DNA of 38,519 nt from an uncultured Nitrospira sp. (GCA_902500715.1 CABVRO010000018.1:1-38519), one strand, 5' to 3'. Shown: positions 16,851-26,081, counted from the stretch's first letter. Made by a program: numbers and translations. Notes: a model not told the origin generated them from the letters alone.

Positions 16851-18188
16851 TCATGAGTACGCACGCTCGTTGTGTTGACTCAAATCCAGACCGGTCATTT
16901 CCTGTTCCGTCGAGACCCGCAATCCAACCGTCGCATCAACCACCTTGAGAAGAAGATAGGACACGACGACCGAAAATGCTGCCGTTACCATAGCAGTGAC
17001 AAACTGCACCCACAGCTGCCCCGGATTTCCGTACAGCAGCCCATCGGCGCCGGTCGCGTTAATTGCTTTCGAGGCAAAGAGTCCGACGGAGAGAATCCCA
17101 AGAAGTCCGCCGACTCCATGCACACCGACCACATCAAGCGCGTCATCATAGCCAAACTTACCTTTCACAACAATGCCGAAGTAACAGGCCACGCCTGCAA
17201 CAATTCCAATCATAATCGCCGCCCCAACCCCGATATACCCCGAAGCCGGAGTGACCGTCGCCAGCCCCGCGACGGCCCCAGTCACAGCTCCCAAAACGGT
17301 TGGTTTTCCGCGATGTTGCCATTCCACAATGATCCAGACCAAGGTGGCTGTCACCGCCGCGATATGGGTCGCGACAAACGCACTCACGGCATTGGCATTC
17401 GCCCCCAGTGCGCTACCGGCATTGAACCCAAACCAGCCGAACCACAAGAGCCCAGCTCCAAGCACTGTCATCGGCAGATTGTGCGGCGCCATGTATTCTG
17501 TTCCATAGCCCTTCCTGGCCCCCACCACATAGGCACACACGAGTGCGGCGGCCCCGGAACTGATATGCACGACCGCGCCACCGGCAAAATCCAAGGCTCC
17601 GAATTTTGCCAACCATCCCCCACCCCAAATCCAATGGGCCAGAGGGCAATACACCACCACGGTCCAAAGCCCTGAAAACAGGAGCAGTGCACTAAACTTC
17701 ATCCTCTCCGCGAATGCCCCGGTGAAGAGGGCTGGCGTGATCGCGGCAAACATCAGCTGAAACACCATGAACGCCTGGTGAGGAATCGTCGCGCCGTACA
17801 CCGCGTGCGGCGTAAAGCCGACCCCAGAGAGCAGCATCCAGTCAAGATTACCGATTACACCCCCCACATCCGGGCCAAACGCCAAACTGTACCCGAACAC
17901 GACCCATATGAGGCTCACCAACGCCAGAATTGCGAGAGTTTGAACAAGAGTACCGAGCACGTTCTTGCTTCGAACCAGCCCCCCATAAAAGAGGGCAAGG
18001 CCGGGCATTGTCATGGCCAGAACCAAGGCTGAGGAGGTCAGCACCCATGCCGTATCGCCGGTATCGATCTTCCCCGCCCCTTCTTGTCCCCATGCGGGCG
18101 AGAGCCACACGAGACCGACCATCAGATACCCGATGCCCACGAGCGAGCGCAGGCTCAGTATCCGCCTTGCACGATGCACAATACGCAT
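16851..18188 (-). CDS. amt: Ammonium transporter, Amt family (copy 1)
   Basis: A 445-residue inner-membrane ammonium channel with a cleavable-looking signal (LVGIGYLMVGLVWLSPAWG) and about 11 membrane helices. Family marks are DTAWVLTSSALVLAMTMPGLALFYGG, the pore histidines in CPLAHWIWGGGWL and VVGVHGVGGLLG, and GADGLLYGNPGQLW. The Phe-gate region and signature DFAGGAVVHISSG are intact. ATG 18188 is preferred over the upstream TTG because GGGAGG stands at the right distance. It ends EMTGLDLSQHNERAYS, nearly identical to the end of the neighbouring copy, pointing to a tandem duplication. It pairs with the PII gene downstream. Confidence 0.96.
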   Translation of the reverse strand: MRIVHRARRILSLRSLVGIGYLMVGLVWLSPAWGQEGAGKIDTGDTAWVLTSSALVLAMTMPGLALFYGGLVRSKNVLGTLVQTLAILALVSLIWVVFGYSLAFGPDVGGVIGNLDWMLLSGVGFTPHAVYGATIPHQAFMVFQLMFAAITPALFTGAFAERMKFSALLLFSGLWTVVVYCPLAHWIWGGGWLAKFGALDFAGGAVVHISSGAAALVCAYVVGARKGYGTEYMAPHNLPMTVLGAGLLWFGWFGFNAGSALGANANAVSAFVATHIAAVTATLVWIIVEWQHRGKPTVLGAVTGAVAGLATVTPASGYIGVGAAIMIGIVAGVACYFGIVVKGKFGYDDALDVVGVHGVGGLLGILSVGLFASKAINATGADGLLYGNPGQLWVQFVTAMVTAAFSVVVSYLLLKVVDATVGLRVSTEQEMTGLDLSQHNERAYS

Positions 18189-18210
18189 AGAGGTCCCTCC
18201 CAATCCTTAG

Positions 18211-19596
18211 TTAGGAATAGGCCCGTTCCTCATGCTGGCTGAGATCCAGGCCCATTCGCTCTTCTCCCTCAGAGACACAGAGTCCCATAGTCTTGTCGAG
18301 AATCTTCAAGATAATGAAGGTTCCGACGAACGCAAACCCAACGGACACCAGAACCGCTCCGGCTTGAATCAGCACCTGACCCGGATTGCCATACAACAAG
18401 CCATCCGCTCCAGCCGCGTTAACGGCTTTCGAGGCAAAGATTCCGGTCGCGAGAGCCCCCCACGTTCCTCCGACTCCATGGATCCCGACAACGTCGAGAG
18501 AATCGTCGTAGCCCAGCTTCGCCTTCAGCATCACCGCCATGTAACACAGGAGTCCTGCTCCGACACCGATGAGGATCGAGGCCATCGGCCCTACGAATCC
18601 GGAGGCCGGAGTAATAGCCACCAGTCCTGCCACGGCACCAGAGGCGGCACCCAGGACCGTCGGTTTTCCACGGTGCACCCACTCGCCAAACATCCAAGCC
18701 AATCCGGCAGCAGCGGTCGCCGTGTTGGTCACCACAAATGCGCTGGTGGCTAACGCTCCGGACGCCACGGCACTTCCGGCGTTAAACCCGAACCATCCAA
18801 ACCAAAGAAGCGCAGCCCCTAAGACGGTCATTGGAAGGTTATGCGGAGCCATATGTTCCTTCCCGTACCCGAGTCTCGTCCGCATCACGAGAGCACAGGC
18901 TAAGGCCGAGGCACCCGAGCTGATATGGACGACCGTTCCTCCGGCGAAATCGAGTGCCCCAAAATTCCTGAGCCATCCACCCACGGCCCATACCCAATGG
19001 GCAAGCGGATCGTAGATGACTGTGGCCCAGAGCAGTGAAAATACGAGAAACGTGCTGAACCTCATCCGTTCGGCAAACGCGCCCGTAATCAAGGCCGGCG
19101 TGATCACGGCAAACATCATTTGGAATGCCATGAACGCCTGATGGGGTATGGTTGCCGCGTAATCAGCATTCGGATCGAGTCCCACCCCGTTCAACCCCAG
19201 CCACTCGAGGCCGCCGATAATATGCCCTTTATCTGGACCAAATGCGAGGCTATATCCCCACAATACCCATTGGACGCTGATCAGACAGAGAAGGATAAAA
19301 CTCTGCATGATGGTCCCCAAGGCATTCTTCGACCGAACCATGCCGCCATAGAAGAGCGCCAGCCCCGGGGCCGTCATGGCCAACACCATCGCAGTCGACA
19401 CCAGAACCCACGTCGTATCGCCGCTATCGATTTTCGGCGCCGACGCCGCAGCGGCTGCGGCCTGAGGCACGGCTTCCGCTGTCACTGCAATCGGTGCTGC
19501 CGCTTCTTCAGCCCAGACACGCGCTCCACCTGCAAGAAACATCAGGCAGGTGAAAGCGGAAAGAATCCCATGCATAACGCCCATACGCGTGAACAT
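18211..19596 (-). CDS. amt: Ammonium transporter, Amt family (copy 2)
   Basis: A 461-residue paralogue of the downstream Amt, with the same signature (DFAGGTVVHISSG), pore histidines (DPLAHWVWAVGGWL and VVGIHGVGGTWG) and C-terminus (GLDLSQHEERAYS). It differs mainly in a longer N-terminal part, where an Ala-rich linker (about 30-54) follows the signal peptide. The start ATG 19596 has AAGGAAGTGG upstream; an internal Met8 is also possible. It lies 23 bases after the porin gene and 22 before the next amt. Two adjacent copies may differ in affinity or in PII control; the sequence does not decide. Confidence 0.96.
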   Translation of the reverse strand: MFTRMGVMHGILSAFTCLMFLAGGARVWAEEAAAPIAVTAEAVPQAAAAAASAPKIDSGDTTWVLVSTAMVLAMTAPGLALFYGGMVRSKNALGTIMQSFILLCLISVQWVLWGYSLAFGPDKGHIIGGLEWLGLNGVGLDPNADYAATIPHQAFMAFQMMFAVITPALITGAFAERMRFSTFLVFSLLWATVIYDPLAHWVWAVGGWLRNFGALDFAGGTVVHISSGASALACALVMRTRLGYGKEHMAPHNLPMTVLGAALLWFGWFGFNAGSAVASGALATSAFVVTNTATAAAGLAWMFGEWVHRGKPTVLGAASGAVAGLVAITPASGFVGPMASILIGVGAGLLCYMAVMLKAKLGYDDSLDVVGIHGVGGTWGALATGIFASKAVNAAGADGLLYGNPGQVLIQAGAVLVSVGFAFVGTFIILKILDKTMGLCVSEGEERMGLDLSQHEERAYS

Positions 19597-19619
19597 GATC
19601 CACTTCCTTTCTCCCCTGC

Positions 19620-20927
19620 CTAAAAGAGGTACACGACTTGGAATGAGAGAGTCTCTTGGTGATTCGCCGGATCGTTGCCGTTCAGAAACACGTTGCGGTT
19701 CGATTTGTCGTACCGGAATTCAGCCCGGGTAATCAGGGACGGAGTCGGCTTGTACTGCAGCGTATAGGTCGTGTCCCAGAGCGTTTGCGCCACACCCCCA
19801 GCCGGATTGCCGGCACAGGTGTTCCATCCGCCTGGTACCCCGGTAAAGGATCCAAGGGTACCGGCCACCCCCCCGGTGCACGTTCTGGCTCCACCGGCAT
19901 CTTCAAAAATTTCTCCCCGGATACGAGCACTCCACTGATCGTCGAACTCATGGATGAGGTACGCCCCCAGTCCGTTCCACCTGGCATTCTTCCCGGCCTT
20001 CCCGGCCACCAGATTGGCATTCGCTTCATTGGCATAGTAGGGCTCCAACACGATCGTATCCTGGCTGGTCGCCTTAAACGTAATGATGGACCCCGCGACT
20101 GTTCTTGTGGCGCTGGCATCGCCGGCGACGAGGCCCCCGACCGAATTCGATTGTTCAGGACCGACCGATCCATAGAAGCTCACTCCTAACCGCTCATGCG
20201 GAGTCAGAGCGACCAACCATTCGAAGGTTTTCCCCTTGTTGTTATCGTCCACGTTATCCCAGCCGTTCACCACCCCGACGGAAGCCGTCACCATCGGATT
20301 GAAGGTGTAGCTCAATCGAATGCCTGTTGTAGTGAAGGCCTGCCCGAGCCCGAACATGAAGGTCCTGGAAAAGTTCGGGTTCTCCCAACTGTTGATGACC
20401 TCATACCCGATCAGCGTGTTCATTTTTCCAACTTGAACCTTGAGCCCATTGCCGACCGGGAGTATGTACTCACCATAAAGCTCTTGGAAATCGACCTCGT
20501 CGCTGCCCACGCCCGGTTGAAAGTTCGTCCTCGCCCGCGTGACTCTGGCATCGAGCCCGAAATTCAAGCGCGCGCGAAACCCTGCCCGATCGACCGCACT
20601 CCCGCCGGCGTCCGCCGGTCGTTCCAGGAGCAACTGCGCCAGATGGGGCATGAACGAGCTGGCATTTGTATCGAAGACGTGGAGCTGGTTCAGATTCGTA
20701 CTGGGGTTATTGAAATTATGCGTGTAGGCGACGTCGACAGCCCCCGACAGTTTTAGCCCCAGGCGTTTCCAGACCGAGGCGGCATCGCTCTGTTTCTCCA
20801 GCGCTTCTACCCGTTCCTGTAAACTCGCTCCCCCAGCGGGAGGAACGGGAGCCACTTGCCCGAACGCGAACCCTCCCGTGAGCACCGTCATCAGCATCCC
20901 TATTCCACACTGCCTCAAAACCGACAT
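19620..20927 (-). CDS. Outer-membrane porin, BBP2/OprL-like beta-barrel
   Basis: A 435-residue outer-membrane protein. MSVLRQCGIGMLMTVLTGGFAFGQ is a signal peptide, followed by a short coiled coil (ASLQERVEALEKQSDA) and alternating aromatic strands to the terminal Phe (ETLSFQVVYLF), the usual mark of a beta-barrel. Blocks such as KLSGAVDVAYTHNF, QELYGEYILPVGNGLKVQVGKM and TRAEFRYDKSNRNVF fit the putative beta-barrel porin-2 family. First gene of the amt cluster, so a role in passing ammonium or related small nitrogen compounds across the outer membrane is inferred. ATG 20927 is preceded by GGAGG at five bases; an upstream ATG at 20960 lacks one. Confidence 0.85.
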   Translation of the reverse strand: MSVLRQCGIGMLMTVLTGGFAFGQVAPVPPAGGASLQERVEALEKQSDAASVWKRLGLKLSGAVDVAYTHNFNNPSTNLNQLHVFDTNASSFMPHLAQLLLERPADAGGSAVDRAGFRARLNFGLDARVTRARTNFQPGVGSDEVDFQELYGEYILPVGNGLKVQVGKMNTLIGYEVINSWENPNFSRTFMFGLGQAFTTTGIRLSYTFNPMVTASVGVVNGWDNVDDNNKGKTFEWLVALTPHERLGVSFYGSVGPEQSNSVGGLVAGDASATRTVAGSIITFKATSQDTIVLEPYYANEANANLVAGKAGKNARWNGLGAYLIHEFDDQWSARIRGEIFEDAGGARTCTGGVAGTLGSFTGVPGGWNTCAGNPAGGVAQTLWDTTYTLQYKPTPSLITRAEFRYDKSNRNVFLNGNDPANHQETLSFQVVYLF

Positions 20928-20991
20928 GCTGGCCTCCTCCTTCGTCACGTAATGGTACAACTCCCTCTCAGAGATCGCTCCGCTACCACCA

Positions 20992-21025
20992 CGACGACAT
21001 CGTCGCCACGCACGCCTTTGTGCGT
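20992..21025 (-). promoter_or_regulatory. Pair of six-base-loop hairpins just before the porin gene
   Basis: On the minus strand ACGCAC-AAAGGC-GTGCGT (21008-21025) has the same loop as both hairpins of the distant porin leader, with A at 1 and G at 4. It is followed two bases later by CGAC-GATGTC-GTCG (20992-21005), a six-base loop with G at 1 and 4. No terminator follows, so this pair would have to act in another way, for instance on mRNA stability or translation, or it is a degraded module. Confidence 0.45.
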
Positions 21026-21316
21026 CATCTATGCTGTCCCCTGCGCCATGCTGCCCACATTTTCCGCCCTTACGCGGCCAGCTGTGCGATCGGCCTCCCG
21101 GCAGGAGCCGTTCTCAATCCCACATATCGTTTCGTGTCTCTCCCAGTGCAAGCGCGAAAAGTCGACACCGCCCGGTACTCGTGAGACGAAAGGTGACCCG
21201 ATCCGTTCGCGGGGTCGTTCGGAAGAGCTATGGCCCAACCGAGCAGGCCCACAATTGGATTCACACACTCTCCGGTGAATTGAATTTCTCATGAGTTGAA
21301 TTTCTAACATCGTGAG

Positions 21317-21412
21317 AAAAAAAAACGTCCTCGAGCCCTAACGGGCCTGAGGACGCCTTTGTCCGTAACCTACTCTTGGTACAAACCGCTGGGAGACGCC
21401 TTTGTATCCCAG
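21317..21412 (-). promoter_or_regulatory. ANTAR-type antitermination leader of the porin-amt-glnB-glnD-glnA cluster
   Basis: The first hairpin on the minus strand is CTGGGATAC-AAAGGC-GTCTCCCAG (21389-21412, one mismatch), the second GGAC-AAAGGC-GTCC (21351-21364). Both have the six-base loop AAAGGC with A1 and G4. The second overlaps a terminator whose stem CGTCCTC/GAGGACG extends with GGCCC/GGGCT (21326-21355) and ends in nine U (21317-21325). It is the cleanest single-module example in the window. Confidence 0.82.
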
Positions 21413-21781
21413 ATTTTTTAGGGTACCTCTATCATTCGAATGGAGAACCTGTCAACCAAAACCTACCATGAGCCGCATTCTTCCTGACGGTGGTCGCGCA
21501 GCCGCCAGGGGAGGAAGGGCGCCCGGAACCCCTCGCGGCCAAGGCGCAGGCGAACAAGTACCTGGAGGCAGGAGGAGCGAGCACGCATCACGACTGTCGG
21601 AACCGGAGCTTGCCGGTCGTCTCACAGAGGTGGGCTCCCAGCAATGCACAGCATCGCTGGGAGGGAATCGGCTATCTACACATTCACGGTTATCCCGAGC
21701 CTGCTCGCGGTGCGCCGTTACGATCCGCGCTCGAACAGCGAACCACCCAGGAATCCGATGGGATTGAACAGTCAGCTCCGT
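21413..21781. other. Non-coding stretch between porin promoter and the helical-protein gene
   Basis: Apart from the promoter at 21428-21455, I see no gene. An eight-base inverted repeat, CTCCCAGC (21635-21642) and GCTGGGAG (21656-21663), forms a hairpin downstream of the minus-strand helical-protein gene; it has no U tract. Confidence 0.5.
21428..21455 (-). promoter_or_regulatory. Promoter of the porin/amt leader
   Basis: On the minus strand TTGACA (21450-21455) is followed after 16 bases by GATAGA (21428-21433). The -35 box is consensus, the -10 box weaker. The predicted RNA begins about 10 bases before the first leader hairpin. Confidence 0.6.
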
Positions 21782-22189
21782 TCACTTCGCATGGTCTCTG
21801 CCGCGCGATTTTTCAGTCAACAATTCCGCCTCCATTCGGTGAACTCGCGCGCGAAAACGAAATTCGCTGGCCATCGAACTGTGCGACTCCGCTGCCATTT
21901 TCATCCCATCGCGACGAAAGCCCTTGGTGTCCATCAACTGAGTAATAGCTGACGCCTTCTCCTCGTAGCGTTTGGCTTCTGCTTCATGATGCTGCGCATC
22001 CTTGTCGTACTGCGTGGCGAGATCAAGATGTTCCTGTATCGCTTCCTTCTCCTCGTCTCCGCCCGCCAGCGCCTCAGTGCCCACGATGGTGGGAGTTACA
22101 CCTGTGTGCTGCCAGAGTGCGGGCAGACCGATTGTGCCAACCACGAGCATCCCCGCCAACCCGAACGCCATTCGCATGCCTGTATTCAT
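21782..22189 (-). CDS. Small exported helical protein
   Basis: A 135-residue protein with a membrane-spanning signal (MRMAFGLAGMLVVGTIGLPAL) and a mature part that is almost wholly helical and charged: AIQEHLDLATQYDKDAQHHEAEAKRYEEKA, then LMDTKGFRRDGMKMAAESHSSMASEF. It resembles the lipoprotein at 24974-25360 on the other side of the two-component system: both share a L.D.KG.RR.G...AA pattern and the same helical layout. AAGGAGG stands eight bases before ATG 22189. It would act in the periplasm or on a membrane face. I do not recognise a named family. Confidence 0.7.
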   Translation of the reverse strand: MNTGMRMAFGLAGMLVVGTIGLPALWQHTGVTPTIVGTEALAGGDEEKEAIQEHLDLATQYDKDAQHHEAEAKRYEEKASAITQLMDTKGFRRDGMKMAAESHSSMASEFRFRARVHRMEAELLTEKSRGRDHAK

Positions 22190-22731
22190 AGGTTTACCTC
22201 CTTCTTTGTCCTACATGGTGAAAGTAACGGCGGATCCGCACCCTCGATAGAAGCCTGCCGCCCGAAGGCTTCCCGCAACAAACGATCTCTCGGGCATTCC
22301 CGCAACTCAGTAAGGTGGATGAGAACGTCTGCAGCCTCCCCTGCTAACGATTCGCCCGGCAGCCGCGTGCGACAGCTGCGCTCTCGAACCCTCGAGGATC
22401 ACGGGCCAGCTGGCGTGAGAGGATAGTCGATTCAGTTGGGTCATACAGGCGCCGTCAAGCGCGCTCCGGCAGGCATACCCCGTTGACCCTGTGGGCCGTT
22501 CCTTTGCCGCCGGTTATGGTTGAACCGCTTCGTTATCGTACCACGGCCGAACGTGCCTCAGCACCAGGATGAAGCGAGCGACGACATGGCATCCAGCAAT
22601 TCAGCTCGCGCCAGGGTACCGGCGATGCAGAGGCTGGGGATGGGCAGTTCGGAACCGCTCCACTGAGTGAGAGCATTTGGGGCCGACATTCTAGTAAAAT
22701 CCGGACACTGCCTAGATGCGAGGGAGAAACC
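22190..22731. other. Long divergent intergenic region
   Basis: 540 bases between a minus-strand and a plus-strand gene. No supported gene or RNA is seen. A TAAAAT box about 35 bases before the histidine kinase start (within 22690-22705) could be its -10 element, but no matching -35 is clear. Confidence 0.45.
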
Positions 22732-24180
22732 GTGACACTCTCGGTGATAGTCGGGATTACGGGCGCTGTGTTCATACTCGATATCCTGTCACCGCTCCAG
22801 CTACCCTGGGCGACCTTGTATCTCGTTCCACTGGCGTTGATGTCCGCAGTTCCGAACCGCAACGCACCGGTATTGTTTGCGGCATGCACTACGGGCTTAG
22901 TCTTGATCAGCTACGTCCTCACGTTTGCAGGCCGGGCGGCTGGCCCACCCCATTTCGGAGAAAGGAACAGCCTCTTTGCGGCGGCGGCAATATGGACGGC
23001 ACTTCTCCTGCTGCAGGTCTTTCAGCGCGATCTCTTCCCGCTCGCCCAAGCGGAAACCCCAGATGAGGAGGAGCAGCGGCGACTCCGCCACCTTTTCGGC
23101 GAACGTGTCAAGGAACTGACTGCTCTGCATCGAACCGTACGCCTCCTGCAAGATAGCGCCAAACCCGTCGACGACGTGCTTAGCCAAATCGTCGCGCTCC
23201 TCCCCCCGGCCTGGCAATATCCGGACAACACCGCAGCCCGGATTCAGTTTGGGGACATCATCGTCGCAACGCCGTCCTTTGCCGAGTCCCCATGGAAACA
23301 AACCGCTGCCTGGGTCACCACGGACGGCTCGAAGGGCACCATCGAGGTCATCTATCGTGACGCGCGGCCACGCGAAACAGAAGGGCCGTTTCTCGCTGAG
23401 GAGCGCGACTTGATCAATTCGTTGGCCGACAGCCTCTCGTCTTATCTCAACCGCCGACATGCGGAACAGGCGCTTCATGCAGCCAATGAACGGTTACAAG
23501 CTCTCTCGCAACAACTGATGGACGTGCAGGAAAACGAGCGTCGCCGTCTGGCACTTGATCTACATGACGAAATCGGTCAGTCTCTAACCGTCGTAAAAAT
23601 GAATCTGCAGAGGTTGCAACGCACCGACAATGCCTCGGACATTGCGGTGCTCCTGAAAGACTGTTCAACCGTCATCGACCAAACTTTGCAGTATGCCCGC
23701 AACCTCTCCCTTGAGTTGCGCCCCTCTTTGCTGGATGATCTTGGACTGGTGCCGGCCGTACGTTGGTATCTGAGCCGTCAAGCCGAGCGCGCCGGTTGGA
23801 AGCTGCAGGTACAGGCGGACGAAGCTCTGTCGCCACCGCAACATGTCGCGGTCGCGTGTTTTCGGGTGCTTCAAGAGGCGGTCACCAATATCATGCGCCA
23901 CTCGAAGGCCACGGTGGTGACCGTGTCGTTGTCGCAACAGAAGAGGGATCTCCTTCTTGTCATCCACGACGATGGAATTGGATTCGACGTCGGGAGGACA
24001 TTCGACGACGCAACCAGCGGCCATAGCATGGGCCTGCTTGGAATGCAGGAACGCGTTCGTGTTTTGAATGGCACCCTCTCCATCGACTCGCATCCAGGGC
24101 AGGGGAGCGAAGTCCGGATACGCATCCCCTTGCCTCCGATTCCGTCATCCAACCGGACCGAGGCTTCCCAGTCGTTATGA
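22732..24180 (+). CDS. NarX/UhpB-type sensor histidine kinase
   Basis: A 482-residue membrane sensor. Four hydrophobic segments in residues 1-100 form the membrane part, with no large periplasmic domain. A GAF-like linker (about 130-235) and a coiled coil (QALHAANERLQALSQQLMDVQ) lead to a HisKA_3 dimer domain with the phosphorylated His278 in ALDLHDEIGQS. The ATPase domain has its N-box in EAVTNIMRHS (N386) and the G boxes DDGIGFD and GLLGMQERV. The start is GTG 22732 with GGGAG upstream. The stop overlaps the ATG of the response regulator (ATGA). The signal it reads cannot be told from sequence. Confidence 0.92.
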   Translation: MTLSVIVGITGAVFILDILSPLQLPWATLYLVPLALMSAVPNRNAPVLFAACTTGLVLISYVLTFAGRAAGPPHFGERNSLFAAAAIWTALLLLQVFQRDLFPLAQAETPDEEEQRRLRHLFGERVKELTALHRTVRLLQDSAKPVDDVLSQIVALLPPAWQYPDNTAARIQFGDIIVATPSFAESPWKQTAAWVTTDGSKGTIEVIYRDARPRETEGPFLAEERDLINSLADSLSSYLNRRHAEQALHAANERLQALSQQLMDVQENERRRLALDLHDEIGQSLTVVKMNLQRLQRTDNASDIAVLLKDCSTVIDQTLQYARNLSLELRPSLLDDLGLVPAVRWYLSRQAERAGWKLQVQADEALSPPQHVAVACFRVLQEAVTNIMRHSKATVVTVSLSQQKRDLLLVIHDDGIGFDVGRTFDDATSGHSMGLLGMQERVRVLNGTLSIDSHPGQGSEVRIRIPLPPIPSSNRTEASQSL

Positions 24181-24830
24181 ATAGCATCCGGGTTCTGCTG
24201 GCAGATGATCACCGTCTCATGCGGGCCGGCATTCGTGCCCTTCTGAAGAGCCTGGATCTGGTCCAGGTTATCGCTGAAGCGGGAACCGGTCATGAGGCGA
24301 TCGACCTCGCGGAGCAGCACCAGCCGGATCTTGTGATCATGGACATTGGCATGCCGGAACTGAACGGCCTGGAGGCGACGGCCAGACTGAAAAAACTTTC
24401 CCCGCCGCCTCGAGTCATTATCCTCTCGATGCACGCCAATGAGGAATATGTGAAGCGGGCACTCCAAGCGGGAGCAGCAGGCTATCTTCTCAAGGGAGCG
24501 GAACCGGCGGAGTTGGAACTGGCAATCAAAGCAGTCATGCGAGGAGAGACCTACCTGACCTCAGCCATCTCAAAGCAAGTGGTCCAGAACTATTTGTATC
24601 CAGAGAGGAGAAAAACGAGCCCACACCAAGAACTGACTCCACGTCAACGTGAGATCCTACAACTGGTCGCCGAGGGTCACTCTTCTAAGGACATCGCCTT
24701 AAAGCTCAACCTGAGCGTAAAAACCGTCGATACCCATCGAACCGAACTGATGCAACGTCTGGACATTCATGATATCGCCGGCCTGGTGAGATATGCGATC
24801 CGGATCGGGCTCATTAGCGCGGATTCGTAG
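24177..24830 (+). CDS. NarL/LuxR-family response regulator
   Basis: A 217-residue DNA-binding partner of the preceding kinase. The receiver domain has the acidic pair D10-D11, the phosphorylation site D56 (LVIMDIGMPE), the switch residue in ILSMHANEEY and the Lys in GYLLKGAEPAE. The C-terminal LuxR-type helix-turn-helix is ELTPRQREILQLVAEGHSSKDIALKLNLSVKTVDTHRTELMQRL. It overlaps the kinase by four bases. The small lipoprotein gene 140 bases downstream is a likely target, given its paralogue on the other side of the pair. Confidence 0.95.
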   Translation: MNSIRVLLADDHRLMRAGIRALLKSLDLVQVIAEAGTGHEAIDLAEQHQPDLVIMDIGMPELNGLEATARLKKLSPPPRVIILSMHANEEYVKRALQAGAAGYLLKGAEPAELELAIKAVMRGETYLTSAISKQVVQNYLYPERRKTSPHQELTPRQREILQLVAEGHSSKDIALKLNLSVKTVDTHRTELMQRLDIHDIAGLVRYAIRIGLISADS

Positions 24831-24973
24831 CGCGATTCCCAGAAGCGGTTCCTGCCTACCGGTTCACTTCCCCGGCAAAGTCGATAGTTTCAAGATCGTT
24901 TCCCGGGTGTTTACCTGATACAGCTTGGGTTGTCTCTCTGGCATGCTCACATCAGAGAACAAGGAGGTGCCCC

Positions 24974-25360
24974 GTGAAACGAACGATGCCTTTCGCCGTT
25001 GCAACAATGATCGCTGTCGCCGGACTGGCCCTCGCGACGACCGGATGTTCGGCTTTAGCACAGAAGGGTATGCCCCTAGACGTCGCCGATAGAATTGCCC
25101 ATGAAAACGGCACGGCCGACGACCATATAGCCGCTGCGATGTTATACCTGCAAAAAGCCAAGCAGGTTCAGACCCAGGCCGATGCATATCAGGCGGTGGC
25201 TTCGACGATTAAACCGCTTGAAGACCCTAAAGGAATTCGTCGGAGCGGATTAATGACGGCAGCTCAGACGCGGCGGAACGATGCAGCTGAACTGCAACAA
25301 CTCTATGCGGCACATTACGAGAAGGCTCAAACTCTTTTAGGCAAACAGCAACCGCAATAA
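24974..25360 (+). CDS. Small helical lipoprotein
   Basis: A 128-residue lipoprotein with signal MKRTMPFAVATMIAVAGLALATTGC (lipobox TTGC, Cys25). The mature part is helical: DHIAAAMLYLQKAKQVQTQADAYQAVASTIK, LEDPKGIRRSGLMTAAQTRRNDAAEL, then YAAHYEKAQTLL. It matches the exported protein at 21782-22189 in layout and in the KG.RR.G...AA core, so the two are likely distant paralogues. AAGGAGG stands six bases before the GTG start. It may be a stress- or envelope-linked protein controlled by the adjacent two-component system; that is inference. Confidence 0.75.
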   Translation: MKRTMPFAVATMIAVAGLALATTGCSALAQKGMPLDVADRIAHENGTADDHIAAAMLYLQKAKQVQTQADAYQAVASTIKPLEDPKGIRRSGLMTAAQTRRNDAAELQQLYAAHYEKAQTLLGKQQPQ

Positions 25361-25960
25361 TACGCGGCGGCGGGCTGGCCTGCATTTTTCATGACGTTTC
25401 GTTACGAAAGTGCTGATCCGCGTCGCAAGGCTGGAGTGTCGAAGCCCGAAGGCCACAAGGCATACTCGTGCAGTACGTTGAGGGGCGCGCGGGGTGAAAA
25501 AGAAAGAGCGCCATGACTGTTGCGCCGTCGAGTCGTGAGACCGTTGGATCGGATGGGCGAACTCGCTGACCGAGGCCTGTCGCAGCAGTGAATCGGCAAG
25601 CGCAGCAGACACGCTGCTTTCAAAGCGACCACCGAAACGATTGAAAGCACTTCCGTGCGTCAAATCGTCCACGTATCGCGGTGGTCGTGAAGAACAGGAG
25701 TATATTCACCATGCGCAGGTGAACGCCTTGCATCCTGATACATTATTAGGATCCATCCCGTAGGTCAGGCCCCTCTCGCCGCTTCCGCTTGATTCTACCG
25801 CGACCGATTAAAGCGCTCATCGCCTGTTTTTTTGCCCCATAGTATGCTAGCCCCTACCCGACGCTATGCCTCCCCACTTGCCTCCGCCGTTGACGCCCTA
25901 CGGCACTTCGGGGAAAGTACCGAGGTGACAGGGACTACCTTACAGACATAGAACTATGGA
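25361..25960. other. 600-base intergenic region with a repeat core
   Basis: No supported gene. A 23-base segment at 25459-25481 around CATACTCGTGCAGTACG recurs, with two mismatches, inside the 125-base palindrome near nadE. The rest shows no clear structure until the promoter at 25961. Confidence 0.5.
25459..25481 (+). repeat. REP-like repeat core, copy 1
   Basis: The segment GGCATACTCGTGCAGTACGT (then TGA) contains TACT and AGTA arms around CGTGC. Copy 2 at 30128-30150 differs at two positions. Two copies in one window suggest a dispersed intergenic repeat family. Confidence 0.55.
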
Positions 25961-25989
25961 TTGACAGCAAGCGACATTCTTTGTATACA
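25961..25989 (+). promoter_or_regulatory. Sigma-70 promoter of the 26227 lipoprotein leader
   Basis: TTGACA (25961-25966) and TATACA (25984-25989) are 17 bases apart. The first leader hairpin begins about 11 bases after the box, near the predicted RNA start. Confidence 0.8.
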
Positions 25990-26000
25990 TATAAATGAGT

Positions 26001-26081
26001 GACGGAAAACAAGGGCGTTTTCCTGTCAGAGTGAGTGGACAATGAGGTCCTCCGGTCGTGCTGGCCAGAGGGCTTTTTTTT
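26001..26081 (+). promoter_or_regulatory. ANTAR-type antitermination module 1 of the 26227 leader
   Basis: Hairpin one is GGAAAAC-AAGGGC-GTTTTCC (26004-26023, extended by GAC/GTC), hairpin two GGAC-AATGAG-GTCC (26037-26050). Both loops have six bases with A1 and G4. Hairpin two shares GTCC with a terminator stem, 26047-26057 pairing with 26063-26073 (one mismatch and two G-U pairs), ending in eight U (26074-26081). Confidence 0.78.

Noticed and set aside
25361..25960. Short open frames in the long intergenic region, for example 25402-25650
   Set aside because: No ribosome sites, no family similarity and overlap with a dispersed repeat core.
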